64,000 nucleotides of DNA from Vibrio ishigakensis (GCF_024347675.1 NZ_AP024881.1:1984001-2048000), one strand, 5' to 3'. Positions 7,354 to 16,556 are shown, numbered from the stretch's first letter. Translations and numbers: made by a program. The notes: generated by a model from the letters alone, not told the origin.

Positions 7354-8775
7354 TCAAGCCAACTTAAGTGTTTCAGAGCTCAATCGGTTCATATAGCTAT
7401 TCACCCCAAATACCAGAGCAACTATAGCAACCGCCCACAGCCAAATAGGAAGGAGACCAACCGACAACGAATAGCCAATAAAGGTCGCCACCAATACACC
7501 AATAAAGCCAGGGATTAGGAAGCTGTGGTTGAGTATGTACTTACCAATTTTTGTGGTGCCCGAGCGGTCGAAGGTAATAGCCGCCAAGTCGGATGGGTAG
7601 AATGGGAAGAAGTAATATGCGTAACACGCCGGCAGTACACCTATCAGCACTTCAGCAGGAATACCCAGCGCAAAGCCCAGTGGCAACATAATTGTTAGCA
7701 CAGCTGCTTGGCTCTTTAGAAACACAGAAGATGCATACATTGCGATAGCAAATGTCCACGGATGCGCTTTAACTACATCCTCTACCAAGCTGATGATGTA
7801 CGGCTTATTATGCGCAATGATAGTGTCACTCATCCAAGCGATACCAAAGATGATGATAACCGCACTCATACCAGCAATAAACACATTGGTATTGACGATT
7901 TTTTTAGGATCTACATTCGTAGTCAGCAAAATGATCGCACCCACGGACAACATCAAGAACTGAAGCGCTGTTGAGGTGCTTACCCCAGCTGGCAACAAGC
8001 CTAGATCTTTACCAAACATCGCCACACAGATCACGGTCAGAATCCCGAGTAGGAATACAGTCAATCCACGCTTAGCCTTTTTATCTGCCTCCATGCCCGT
8101 TGTGCCAGTGCTGACTTCGCTTCTGTCGATCAGCTGCTCCTTGAATTGAGGATCTTTCATACGCTCTAAAAACTCTGGGTCCTCGTTCAGTTCCTTACCA
8201 CGCTTCAAGCTCCAGGTAGCGGCAACAAGCACACCTGTGAGTGTGGCAGGGATGGTCACCATTAGCACTTGGCCGAGAGTAATATCTAGCTGGTTAGTGG
8301 CAGCAGTCGCCATAACAACAGCGGCTGCGGCCGCAATCGGGCTTGCGGTAATACCCATTTGCGATGCAATAGTTGAGACTGCCATTGGGCGCTCTGGGCG
8401 GATGCCACGCTTGATACTGACGTCATAAATAACCGGAAGTAGCGGATAAACCGAGTGCCCAGTACCCACCAGAACGGTAAGGGAGTAGGTACATAGAGGG
8501 CCAAGGAAAACAACCTTTGAAGGGTGTTTGCGCAGTAATATTTCAGCGTACTTTACAAGTAGTTTTAGACCACCCGTCGCTTCAAGTGTTGCCGAGGCTG
8601 CAACCACCGCAAGGATAATAAGCATCACGCCAATAGGAGGCTGGCCAGGTGCAATACCAAAGAAGAAGCTGAGAATAGAAACGCCTAAACCACCGAGCAG
8701 GCCAAAGGCGATCCCTCCATAGCGAATACCAACAAATATCACTGCCAGAAGGAGCAGCATATGAACATAAAACAT
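7354..8775 (-). CDS. Anaerobic C4-dicarboxylate transporter, DcuA/DcuB family
   Basis: A 473-aa inner-membrane protein with about 10-12 hydrophobic segments. It matches the DcuA/DcuB pattern: N-terminal RYGGIAFGLLGGLGV, then GTGHSVYPLLPVIYD, ITASPIAAAAAVVMA, and the conserved C-terminal FYPSDLAAITFDRSGTTKIG and YILNHSFLIPGFIG. Dcu carriers exchange or take up fumarate, malate, aspartate and succinate, mainly in anaerobic growth. The central cytoplasmic loop is long and charged (ELNEDPEFLERMKDPQFKEQ). The ATG has GAGGA upstream. It is monocistronic with two terminators. A DcuC-type carrier occurs at 15036-16403. Confidence 0.88.
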   Translation of the reverse strand: MFYVHMLLLLAVIFVGIRYGGIAFGLLGGLGVSILSFFFGIAPGQPPIGVMLIILAVVAASATLEATGGLKLLVKYAEILLRKHPSKVVFLGPLCTYSLTVLVGTGHSVYPLLPVIYDVSIKRGIRPERPMAVSTIASQMGITASPIAAAAAVVMATAATNQLDITLGQVLMVTIPATLTGVLVAATWSLKRGKELNEDPEFLERMKDPQFKEQLIDRSEVSTGTTGMEADKKAKRGLTVFLLGILTVICVAMFGKDLGLLPAGVSTSTALQFLMLSVGAIILLTTNVDPKKIVNTNVFIAGMSAVIIIFGIAWMSDTIIAHNKPYIISLVEDVVKAHPWTFAIAMYASSVFLKSQAAVLTIMLPLGFALGIPAEVLIGVLPACYAYYFFPFYPSDLAAITFDRSGTTKIGKYILNHSFLIPGFIGVLVATFIGYSLSVGLLPIWLWAVAIVALVFGVNSYMNRLSSETLKLA

Positions 8776-9028
8776 AACAATTCCTCTTTTAGAATGATGG
8801 AATCATAATGCTCACTTGTTGAAGCTAACACCCTGATCTAAATATGAAAAATGTCGCATAATCCAATAATGTTTCAAATTTCAAAACAAGGTCACAGTGT
8901 AGTAGTTTCAAACATGTATCAGTTTTTAGATAAAGCCTCTTGCTCGCGTAACGATCGATTACTTACGTCATAACTTTTGCCAAACTGAGTACAATGTTAA
9001 ATCAGGTCAAATCTGTGTAGTGTACTTT

Positions 9029-9220
9029 TCAAAAACCACCGATCACAGCAAACAATAGTAACGATACACACGCGATAAACAGAAGCAATGCATTCTTACT
9101 GTGTCGCTTGGCTACCGCATCCAAAGCCCTACCTTCGTCTTTTAACTGCTTCTCAAGAATATCCTCTATTGCTTGCTTCTTGTTCTTAGTGGGACTCAAT
9201 TGAGATAGTAAATCAGACAC
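9029..9220 (-). CDS. Small predicted tail-anchored membrane protein, unknown
   Basis: A 63-aa protein not recognised. The first 40 residues are polar and charged (KNKKQAIEDILEKQLKDEG) and probably helical. The last 20 (NALLLFIACVSLLLFAVIGG) form a single membrane helix at the very C-terminus, so the topology is tail-anchored with the N-terminus in the cytoplasm. The start is GTG, supported by AAGGAG 8 bases upstream. No neighbour suggests a role. The strong ribosome binding site and clean layout argue that it is a real gene. Confidence 0.65.
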   Translation of the reverse strand: MSDLLSQLSPTKNKKQAIEDILEKQLKDEGRALDAVAKRHSKNALLLFIACVSLLLFAVIGGF

Positions 9221-9410
9221 TACAAATACTCCTTGTTTCAGGGCTCAACGCGCCTTTACGAACGCTCAAATTGGAGCATTAATCATACTCTACGAACAAC
9301 TCGTATCTCTTGTCAGATCACGCCATACAACTTTTTCTCTAAGCACACGTATGAAGGCCCTTTCCATGCATGACACGAAAAGGGCGAGCTAGACGGTGAT
9401 ATAAGATTGA

Positions 9411-9440
9411 AAACAAAAAAGGCCCAGAATCACCTGAGCC
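9411..9440 (-). terminator. Intrinsic terminator after the 9490-10041 gene
   Basis: On the minus strand GGCTCAG pairs with CTGGGCC (with a G-U pair) and is followed by TTTTTTG. It lies 50 bases past the stop. Confidence 0.8.
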
Positions 9441-9489
9441 TAATATTAGTAGCTATTATTTACGATTTTTAATGGAGAAGTAATTTTTA

Positions 9490-10041
9490 TTATTCAGAAA
9501 TATATTCTAGCGACGAGTGATGCAATGCAATTCTAATTGTGCCTTGTTCGTCTTTTACAAACTTCCACGTTTTATCTACTGACGTTACTTCGCCATCGGC
9601 ATTGGTGAAATGGACCTTACCCATGGTGCTTGCACTGTCATCTGTAATAAATACGCCTGCATTTTCGACTTCGCACTTGGTCCAGTTTTTCAGAGCAAAC
9701 CCACTGTCTTGAGGGTAGTTCTCATTGCCCGCAACAAAGTAAGACAGAGCACCTTCGCTATCAGTGCGGAAAGTTTGTGGGTTAACGGTTAGTGTCGGTT
9801 TAAACAGCACAGGGCCTACCTGGTAAGCATACGCTGAATCAATCACCTCTTTAGCAAGTGCCTGTGCGACTTCGTGACCTTGAGCCTCATAGGTGCTGCT
9901 GATATTAACTAGAGCGTCACACCAGTTGTTTTGAGCAGCCAATACTTCTGCTTCGCTAAAACTTGAATCAACACCCTCTGCAACTGCGGTCAATGAAAAC
10001 GGTAATAGAATAGCAGACGCTAATAGTGCTTTAACTCTCAT
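9490..10041 (-). CDS. Predicted periplasmic protein, unknown (NTF2-like fold possible)
   Basis: A 183-aa protein with a clear Sec signal peptide (MRVKALLASAILLPFSLTAVA, cleavage after AVA). The mature part begins EGVDSSFSEAEVLAAQNNWC and contains two cysteines (NNWC and TKCEVENAG) that could form a disulphide. The pattern of a helix pair followed by strands with KVHFTNADGEVTSVDKTWKF suggests an NTF2/SnoaL-like fold, as in some exported proteins of unknown function in Vibrio and Shewanella. No catalytic motif was recognised. It stands alone and ends at a good terminator. Confidence 0.7.
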   Translation of the reverse strand: MRVKALLASAILLPFSLTAVAEGVDSSFSEAEVLAAQNNWCDALVNISSTYEAQGHEVAQALAKEVIDSAYAYQVGPVLFKPTLTVNPQTFRTDSEGALSYFVAGNENYPQDSGFALKNWTKCEVENAGVFITDDSASTMGKVHFTNADGEVTSVDKTWKFVKDEQGTIRIALHHSSLEYISE

Positions 10042-10617
10042 ATATTTATCCCTTTATAATTGTTATCTGTAGTCATACGTGAAAATAAAGTTAACCATAA
10101 TCTATGGAAAACATTAATCCGAAAATTTAATTAAACTGTAAGCAGATTTGTTATAAGTTACGTATGTTATTAGGTATATAAATTAACAGAATCGTATTTC
10201 CTGTATAGCGATTCTTATATGGAAATATAAATATCAGTTATTCAGTTTTGAATAATGCGACTTCGCTTGCCTCAATCGCAGACAAATTGGTGTCTGTAAG
10301 AAGTAGGAAAACAATCTTTGGAGAGTGTTGAGGAATATAAATGCTCATCGTGAGGGGTAGGCAACAAATCGAGATAACTTAGAGTCCGCATCATGGAGGG
10401 GAAAGGATCTAAAGAAGGTTAACTCGACTCACATTGAGACCCAATTATAGGGAAAATCTAAAAAGGAAAATTGTAAAATGATGGTGAGACCACGCAAAAC
10501 TTCTAGGCTCAGCCTGTATGCCAAGAGCAACCTAACGAAATAAAGCACCCCAAAAGCACCCATCGCAGGAGAAGTTAAGTCTTAAGCCATTGAATTTTAG
10601 AAGAAGTATAAGAAGAG
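10042..10617. other. Long intergenic region upstream of the signal-peptide gene
   Basis: About 575 bases. The first 200 are very AT-rich and presumably hold the promoter for the minus-strand gene ending at 9490. I see no ORF with a ribosome binding site, no clear hairpin and no repeat in the rest. A small RNA cannot be excluded by eye. Confidence 0.4.
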
Positions 10618-10693
10618 TGGCCTCCCCTACAGGATTCGAACCTGTCTCTCAAGCTTAGGAGGCTCGCGTTCTATCCAAATGAACTAAGGGGAG
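10618..10693 (-). tRNA. tRNA-Arg (anticodon CCT)
   Basis: A complete 76-nt cloverleaf. The acceptor stem is CTCCCCT/AGGGGAG with discriminator G and an encoded CCA. The D stem is GTTC/GAAC and the anticodon stem is CGAGC/GCTTG with loop CTCCTAA, giving anticodon CCU for AGG codons. The T arm is ACAGG-TTCGAAT-CCTGT. It is a single, isolated tRNA gene. Confidence 0.97.
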
Positions 10694-10859
10694 GAATAGA
10701 TTATGTAACATAGCCAAATCGACTAATCAAACCCTTGGCTCACAACTGCTGATTGTTTGTGCTAATCCTCTTCAATTCCTCAACTATTATTCTGTACACG
10801 AGGCAAGTGATTGATTCATAATCGCGCCCTATTAATTTCTTACAAATTTAGGCACTGGA

Positions 10860-11447
10860 ATGGATACTCTTTCTGCGGCTGTAATGCTTTTTCTTATCAT
10901 GGACCCTATGGGCAACCTACCCGTCTTTACTGCGCTACTCAAGCACATAGATAAAAAGCGTCGTCGACTGATATTAATTCGTGAGTTGGTTATTGCCCTG
11001 TTGGTGATGCTACTGTTCTTGTTTGCCGGTGAAACCATCCTAAACTTCTTGGGTCTAGATAAAGAAGCCATCTCTATCTCTGGCGCCATCATCCTATTCC
11101 TTATCAGCCTTAAGATGATCTTCCCTCCAGAGGGCGGCCTGAGTGCCAGCCTAGGTGCGGGTGAAGAGCCACTTATTGTGCCTCTTGCGATTCCTTTGGT
11201 TGCTGGTCCTTCTATTATCGCAACCCTTATCCTGCTTGCTCACCAAGAGCCGGGGCGCATGATGGACTGGTCACTGGCGCTGTTTGGCGCTTGGGCGGCC
11301 TCAACCGTGATACTGATGTTCTCTGAGCTATTCCAGCGCGTGGTGGGTGAAAAAGGCCTTAAAGCGGTGGAACGTCTGATGGGCATGTTACTTCTAATGA
11401 TCGCAGTTCAGATGTTCCTGAACGGTATCGAGAGCTACCTGCACTAA
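10860..11447 (+). CDS. yhgN: MarC/YhgN family inner-membrane protein
   Basis: A 195-aa polytopic membrane protein of the MarC (UPF0056) family, most like E. coli YhgN. Shared stretches are LIMDPMGNLPVF near the start, RELVIALLVMLLFLFAGE, ISISGAIILFLISLKMIFP, and GEEPLIVPLAIPLVAGPS in the middle. The C-terminus has GEKGLKAVERLMGMLLLMIA, also typical. Six membrane segments are expected. Function is not established in this family, although it was once linked to drug resistance. It stands alone, and the ribosome binding site before the ATG is poor. Confidence 0.9.
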   Translation: MDTLSAAVMLFLIMDPMGNLPVFTALLKHIDKKRRRLILIRELVIALLVMLLFLFAGETILNFLGLDKEAISISGAIILFLISLKMIFPPEGGLSASLGAGEEPLIVPLAIPLVAGPSIIATLILLAHQEPGRMMDWSLALFGAWAASTVILMFSELFQRVVGEKGLKAVERLMGMLLLMIAVQMFLNGIESYLH

Positions 11448-11549
11448 TTTTTTCATATTTTGCAAAAGTCTTTTGTGTGTTTTGACGTTTTCTGAAAAAC
11501 CCTGTCTTGGTATTCTCAGTCTCAGTTAATCAAACAAGAGATTTTTGCT

Positions 11550-12650
11550 ATGACTGCTGTTCTTTTTGACCAAGTAAAACTAGGCAAGCTAACCCTTAAC
11601 AATCGTATCGTTATGCCACCTATGACTCGCTCTCGCGCTTCTCAGCCAGGCGATGTAGCGAACGATATGATGGCGACCTACTACGCACAACGTGCAGGTG
11701 CGGGTCTTATCGTATCTGAAGGTACTCAGATCTCTGAAATGGGTAAAGGCTATGCTTGGACTCCTGGCATCTATACTCCAGAGCAAATCGCTGGCTGGAA
11801 AAAGGTGACAACAGCAGTTCATGAGAAAGGCGGAACTATCTTTGCTCAGCTTTGGCACGTAGGTCGTGTAACTCACCCTGACAACATCGGTGGTAAGCAA
11901 CCTGTTTCTTCTTCTGCAATCAAAGCAGAGAACGTTAAGGTATTTATCGACAACGGCACTGACGAGCCTGGTTTTGTGGATGTTGTAGAGCCTCGTGAGC
12001 TTTCGGTAGATGAGATCAAAGCGGTAGTTGAAGAGTATCGCCAAGCAGCGCTTAATGCTGTTGAAGCGGGCTTTGATGGCATCGAGCTTCACGCAGCTAA
12101 TGGCTACCTCATCAACCAGTTCATCGACTCAGAATCTAACGGTCGCACTGATCAATACGGTGGCAGCCTAGAAAACCGTCTTCGCTTCCTAGATGAAGTG
12201 GTAGGCGCTATGGTTGAAGCGATCGGCGCTGAGCGCGTAGGTGTGCGTCTTGCTCCGCTGACGACCCTTAACGGTACTGTGGATGCAAATCCGGAAGAAA
12301 CCTATGAAGCGGTAGCTGCACTTCTTAACAAGCAGGACATCGTTTATCTGCATATCGCAGAGGTAGACTGGGATGATGCACCTGATACGCCAAAATCATT
12401 CAAGCAAGCGCTGCGCAAAGCATTTACGAACACGCTTATCTACGCAGGTCGCTATAACCCTGAATCTGCCGAAGAGGCGGTAAAAGAGGGCCTAGCTGAC
12501 ATGATTGGCTTTGGTCGCCCATTTGTGGCAAACCCTGACCTTCCTGAGCGCATTCGCACTGGCGCCCAGTGGGCACAGCACGATCCAAACACCTTGTTTG
12601 GTGGCGGCGAGAAAGGCCTTATCGACTACCCAACTCTAGACCAAGAGTAA
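11550..12650 (+). CDS. Alkene reductase, Old Yellow Enzyme family (NemA-like), HxxN type
   Basis: A 366-aa FMN-dependent ene-reductase in the NemA/OYE subclass, reducing activated C=C bonds with NAD(P)H. Motifs are IVMPPMTRSRASQPGDV near the N-terminus, GTIFAQLWHVGRVTHP, the active site IELHAANGYLINQFIDS, and QYGGSLENRLRF. The active-site pair is His-x-x-Asn, as in yeast OYE1, whereas the downstream paralogue has His-x-x-His. The ATG at 11550 follows CAAGAGATTTTTGCT. It is followed after 70 bases by the paralogue in the same direction, so the two may be co-transcribed. Confidence 0.92.
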   Translation: MTAVLFDQVKLGKLTLNNRIVMPPMTRSRASQPGDVANDMMATYYAQRAGAGLIVSEGTQISEMGKGYAWTPGIYTPEQIAGWKKVTTAVHEKGGTIFAQLWHVGRVTHPDNIGGKQPVSSSAIKAENVKVFIDNGTDEPGFVDVVEPRELSVDEIKAVVEEYRQAALNAVEAGFDGIELHAANGYLINQFIDSESNGRTDQYGGSLENRLRFLDEVVGAMVEAIGAERVGVRLAPLTTLNGTVDANPEETYEAVAALLNKQDIVYLHIAEVDWDDAPDTPKSFKQALRKAFTNTLIYAGRYNPESAEEAVKEGLADMIGFGRPFVANPDLPERIRTGAQWAQHDPNTLFGGGEKGLIDYPTLDQE

Positions 12651-12666
12651 CCCCAATTTCTGACAA

Positions 12667-12696
12667 GCCAACTCCCTGAGTATTCAGGGGGCTGGC
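12667..12696 (+). terminator. Hairpin between the two alkene reductase genes
   Basis: An imperfect stem (GCCA-CTCCCTGA with TCAGGG-GCTGGC) and a short loop. It has no T run (TTCGTAC follows), so it is at best a weak terminator or an attenuating or stabilising hairpin. Confidence 0.4.
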
Positions 12697-12720
12697 TTCG
12701 TACACCCAAAATTCGAGTAT

Positions 12721-13821
12721 ATGACTATGATTTTCTCTAAATTTTCGTTCAATGACTTTGCAGTAGACAACCGTGTCGCTATGGCACCTATGACTCGCTC
12801 TCGTACCGACCAGCCAGGTGATGTGCCAAACGATCTAATGGCAACCTATTACAAACAGCGCGCTGGCGCTGGCCTTATCATCACTGAAGGTGCGCCTATC
12901 TCAGCGGTAGGTCGCGGCTACTCATTGACCCCTGGTATCTATACCCAAGAGCACATCGAGGGTTGGAAGAAGACTACAGATGCGGTGCACGCTCGCGGTG
13001 GCAAGATCTTTATTCAGCTTTGGCACGTTGGCCGCCGATCTCACGAGAGCATTGCCGGCGAGCAGATCGTTTCTGCCTCTGCTATCAAGGAGAAAGATCA
13101 GGTATTTGGTCCAACTCAAGATGGCGAATACGGCATGATTGAAACTGGCGTGCCAAGAGCACTAAGCATTGAAGAGATCCAAGCAACCACAGCGGATTTT
13201 GTGCAAGCAGCTAAGAATGCGATTGAAGCAGGCTTCGATGGTGTTGAATTGCACGGCGCACACGGCTACCTGATCGACCAGTTCATGCGTAAAGCGAGCA
13301 ACCAACGTGATGACATCTATGGTGGCTCTCAAGAAAACCGTATGCGCTTTATGCTTGAAACAACACAGGCGGTTGTGGATGCCATAGGCGGTGACAAGGT
13401 TGCAATTCGTCTCTCTCCTTTTGTAACCGAAGGCTACGCTCAAGAAGATGATGAGATTGTTGAACTGACGCTAAGTGCGCTAGAAAAGCTAGCTCCAATG
13501 AAGCTTGCCTACGTGCATTTCTCAGAGAACATCTCAAACTACACTGAAGCTACCGAAGAGTTTCGTATCAAGGCACGTGAGGTGTATCCAAACCCTATCA
13601 TGGTAGCGGGTAAACTAACCCAAGAGAGTGCTCAAGCGCTGCTTGACAACAATTACGCTGATATGGTGGCATTCGGCCAGCCGTTTATCACTAACCCTGA
13701 TTTCGTCTACCGCATCAAGAACAGCCTAGATCTTACCCCTGTAGATTACGATGCGCACGCGACCTTCTACGGTGGCGATGCCAAAGGCTACACGGATTAC
13801 GAAATCCTAGAGCCTCAATAA
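12721..13821 (+). CDS. Alkene reductase, Old Yellow Enzyme family (NemA-like), HxxH type
   Basis: A 366-aa paralogue of the preceding gene with the same framework: VAMAPMTRSRTDQPGDVPND, IFIQLWHVGRRSH, and the active site VELHGAHGYLIDQFMR, followed by YGGSQENRMRF. Here the active-site pair is His-x-x-His, as in E. coli NemA and PETN reductase. Divergence from the first copy is clear over the whole length, so the duplication is old. The start could be the ATG at 12721 or the one two codons later; no strong ribosome binding site distinguishes them. The gene ends at a strong terminator. Confidence 0.91.
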   Translation: MTMIFSKFSFNDFAVDNRVAMAPMTRSRTDQPGDVPNDLMATYYKQRAGAGLIITEGAPISAVGRGYSLTPGIYTQEHIEGWKKTTDAVHARGGKIFIQLWHVGRRSHESIAGEQIVSASAIKEKDQVFGPTQDGEYGMIETGVPRALSIEEIQATTADFVQAAKNAIEAGFDGVELHGAHGYLIDQFMRKASNQRDDIYGGSQENRMRFMLETTQAVVDAIGGDKVAIRLSPFVTEGYAQEDDEIVELTLSALEKLAPMKLAYVHFSENISNYTEATEEFRIKAREVYPNPIMVAGKLTQESAQALLDNNYADMVAFGQPFITNPDFVYRIKNSLDLTPVDYDAHATFYGGDAKGYTDYEILEPQ

Positions 13822-13830
13822 TTGAAGCTA

Positions 13831-13858
13831 AAAAAACCTGCCGTTTGGCAGGTTTTTT
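13831..13858. terminator. Bidirectional intrinsic terminator between convergent genes
   Basis: A stem AAAAAACCTGCC/GGCAGGTTTTTT with a 4-base loop. There are T runs in both directions. It serves the plus-strand alkene reductase and the minus-strand M20 hydrolase. Confidence 0.9.
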
Positions 13859-13862
13859 CGTT

Positions 13863-14987
13863 TTATAACCTGTTAAGTACGTTGGCTAACAGGTCGATTC
13901 GTGGCTTGATAGAGTCTATGAGTAGATACTCTTTGTCCGAATGAAAGCCAGCACCCATAGGACCAAAACCATCTAAGGTTGGCGTACCTACATTGGCGGT
14001 GAAGTTACCGTCAGAGCCGCCACCAGCGTTCTCCCAGCCGTAAACAAGCCCTAACTTATCGGCTTCTTCACTTACTAGGGAAATAAGCTCTTCCGTCGCC
14101 TCAGTTGGGATCATAGAAGGCTTAAAGGTCACACGGTTAACCTCAACGCTAGCGCCCTTTTCAAACGGCATTTTCGCCATCTCACGAAGCTTAGCATCGA
14201 TAGCCTCTGCCTCATCGGTATTCCAGAATCTTAGGTCAACGGTCGCCTTGGCATAATCTGGCACTACGTTTACTGCAAGACCGCCCTCAATAACACCTAC
14301 GTTCATGGTAGTACCTGTCTCTAGGTTCACCATATCCTTGATAGCCAATGACCAATGGGCAAGCTCATAGATAGCGGATACGCCCTGCTCTAGCGCAGAA
14401 CCGGCATGAGATGCAACACCATTAAAGGTCAGCTCATACTTCGCATTGCCTTTACGTGAACGAATCAAATTACCACTCACACGCGCCGCTTCACATACCA
14501 GCACTCGCTTGCTCTTACGCGCCATGCTCTCAATCCAATCACGGGAATAGCGAGAGCCGATCTCTTCATCACAGTTAAGCGCCACCAAGATAGAGAGCTT
14601 ATCTCTTTGCTCGGTACTCATCTGCTGCAATGCATACCAAGCGCTGAGGATCCCAGATTTCATATCCGTTGCACCCGGCCCGTAGATTTTCTCTTCGTCG
14701 AAGCTCAGCGGGCGCTTCTCGACCGTACCTTCAGGGAAAACCGTATCCATATGTCCGCAAAGCATCACATCAAACTGCTCAGCATCAGGCTTGTTGGTGA
14801 TCTCAAGGCAAGGACCTGCGTTTGGCGCAACGGTATGCCTAGTTACGCTAAAGCCGATGCTTTCAAACATTGGGGTAAGGATATCTGCGATCTTGGCAAC
14901 CCCTTCTGGGGTATGACTGCCACAGTCGACGTTAACTAGGCTCGAGAGCTGCTCGATATAGGTATCAAGCTGGAATGAATTCGTCAT
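13863..14987 (-). CDS. M20 family metallohydrolase (glutamate carboxypeptidase-like)
   Basis: A 374-aa zinc hydrolase of the M20 peptidase family, close to the carboxypeptidase G2-like group. Seen are the metal motif MLCGHMDTVFPEG, the bridging Asp region YGPGATDMKSG, the catalytic Glu pair CDEEIGSRYS, and the late metal His region FGPMGAGFHSDKE. A dimerisation insert (KYELTFNGVASHAGSA) sits in the middle. The start is the ATG at 14987, with GAGG 6 bases upstream. It lies directly after a DcuC-like carrier gene on the same strand, with a terminator hairpin between, which suggests hydrolysis of an acylated or peptide substrate linked to that carrier. The substrate is unknown. Confidence 0.86.
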   Translation of the reverse strand: MTNSFQLDTYIEQLSSLVNVDCGSHTPEGVAKIADILTPMFESIGFSVTRHTVAPNAGPCLEITNKPDAEQFDVMLCGHMDTVFPEGTVEKRPLSFDEEKIYGPGATDMKSGILSAWYALQQMSTEQRDKLSILVALNCDEEIGSRYSRDWIESMARKSKRVLVCEAARVSGNLIRSRKGNAKYELTFNGVASHAGSALEQGVSAIYELAHWSLAIKDMVNLETGTTMNVGVIEGGLAVNVVPDYAKATVDLRFWNTDEAEAIDAKLREMAKMPFEKGASVEVNRVTFKPSMIPTEATEELISLVSEEADKLGLVYGWENAGGGSDGNFTANVGTPTLDGFGPMGAGFHSDKEYLLIDSIKPRIDLLANVLNRL

Positions 14988-15000
14988 AGGAAACCTCAAT

Positions 15001-15023
15001 AAAAAGCTCCCCATTTGGGGAGC
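15001..15023 (-). terminator. Intrinsic terminator/attenuator between dcuC and the M20 gene
   Basis: On the minus strand a near-perfect GGCTCCCC/GGGGAGC stem with loop AAAT is followed by TTTTT. It lies 12 bases past the dcuC stop and 14 before the M20 start, so it would lower read-through into the hydrolase gene. Confidence 0.85.
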
Positions 15024-15035
15024 CTACAACATTAT

Positions 15036-16403
15036 TTATGCATACATAGGTACAAGGAAGACGGTACCTAGGATAACGGTCACTAGACCACACAATACAG
15101 GAACCGAGGTACGTTTTACTACCTCAAATGGGCTGATATTTGCCATGCCTGAGGTAGCCACGATTACGCCCGATACTGGCGAGATAGTGCGACCCAGGTT
15201 AGACGCTTGTAGCATAGGGATGATCAGGAAGGCTGGGTTGACGCCCATCTTACCTGCCAGCGCTGGCGCCAGTTCAACAAACGCATAGAAAGGTGCGTTA
15301 CCCGAACCGGTTGCGATAGCTGCCGCAACCGTAAGGCCGGTAAGTAGAAGCATCAAGGCAATGGCACCAGCACCTGCGTTATCCGCTAGATGGATTAGGT
15401 TGTCGATAGCACCGATAGACATCAGGCCTTGAGCAAATACGCCGGCGGCAACCAAGAGCATCACAACGCCCTTGAACGCATCTGCCATACCCGCATAGCA
15501 AGAGTCCAAATCTTCTAGGGTCTTCTTACCGTCAAAGCGCTTGGTTACGTAATCCACTACCGCACCGATAAAGATAGAAAGCACCACGATTGTGTAGATA
15601 TCTAGCGACAAGCCAGGAATGGTGCGGCCGTTAAATACGAATACACCGATAATTGGCAAGAAAGGCATTACCGCGTAATAAGCCGGCGCTTTTACCTCGA
15701 TCTCAGAAAGATCGATTTTCTCCATCGGGGTGTTCTCTTTCTTATCCAGATACTTGTTCCAGAAGAAAGCCGCTGCTGCCATAACTACGATAGCGCTGAT
15801 AGATACTGGCAGTACAGTCTGGAACGCAAACACGTCCAGAGCCATGCCAGCATTTTCTGCTGCAACAACCACGTCGCCCGAGGTAGGCGAAAGGATGATC
15901 GCCGCTGGTGATGCACACACAGCTACCGCTGCCGGGCGAGAGATACCCATTGCCGTCATCATAGGGAACAGGGTTGCCATCAATAGCACGCCAAGACCTG
16001 TTGCCGAGCTCACCGCTAGAGACATCAAACAAGCCACGATATAAGCGGCAACCAAGAGGACGTATGGAGATTTGATTACAGAAAGTGGTTTAGAGAACTG
16101 TTTAACCACCACATTGTTGGCGCCAATATGGGTCATATAAGAAGCGAAGCCACACAACAACATGATCTGTAGACCCAGACCACCGCCTCGGTACTGAAGC
16201 ATATACTTCACAAATTCCAGAGCATCGGTAAAGGTATTACCGGTTGAGGCCACCTTGGATGGCAAGACGGTATGGCCTAAGATGCCTGTGATAATAAGTA
16301 GTGCCAGACCCGCAGTCAGTAGCACACCCGCGGCTCGATAGCCTTTGATAATGAAGTAGCCCACAATCACTGTGGCCACTAACCCAATTAGCAATTCCAA
16401 CAT
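15036..16403 (-). CDS. dcuC: C4-dicarboxylate carrier DcuC
   Basis: A 455-aa inner-membrane carrier very similar to E. coli DcuC. Shared blocks are YFIIKGYRAAGVLL, MLLCGFASYMTHIGANNVVV, CLMSLAVSSATGLGVLLMA, CASPAAIILSPTSGDVV, TGSGNAPFYAFVELAP and the C-terminal SPFEVVKRTSVPV. DcuC exports succinate and takes up fumarate during anaerobic growth in enterobacteria. About 12 membrane segments are expected. The M20 hydrolase gene downstream may be partly co-transcribed. The ATG at 16403 is the family start. Confidence 0.93.
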   Translation of the reverse strand: MLELLIGLVATVIVGYFIIKGYRAAGVLLTAGLALLIITGILGHTVLPSKVASTGNTFTDALEFVKYMLQYRGGGLGLQIMLLCGFASYMTHIGANNVVVKQFSKPLSVIKSPYVLLVAAYIVACLMSLAVSSATGLGVLLMATLFPMMTAMGISRPAAVAVCASPAAIILSPTSGDVVVAAENAGMALDVFAFQTVLPVSISAIVVMAAAAFFWNKYLDKKENTPMEKIDLSEIEVKAPAYYAVMPFLPIIGVFVFNGRTIPGLSLDIYTIVVLSIFIGAVVDYVTKRFDGKKTLEDLDSCYAGMADAFKGVVMLLVAAGVFAQGLMSIGAIDNLIHLADNAGAGAIALMLLLTGLTVAAAIATGSGNAPFYAFVELAPALAGKMGVNPAFLIIPMLQASNLGRTISPVSGVIVATSGMANISPFEVVKRTSVPVLCGLVTVILGTVFLVPMYA

Positions 16404-16556
16404 GTCAATAAACCCAAAAGTAAAACGATCTATTGACGAAAGCTATCAGAGACGAATTTTATAAAATCAAATGAAACCTAATATTCTATTTTTGAGCGTT
16501 GACAGAATCGGTGTCCTAGACGTGACTCTACGCACACAATATTTTGTACGTGCCAC

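Noticed and set aside
10618..10693. tRNA-Arg as an attachment site for an integrated element
   Set aside because: No integrase gene, no repeated tRNA 3' end and no foreign-looking genes flank it in this window.
11589..12092. Minus-strand 167-codon frame in the first alkene reductase gene
   Set aside because: It is antisense to a clear enzyme gene, has no family resemblance and no ribosome binding site.
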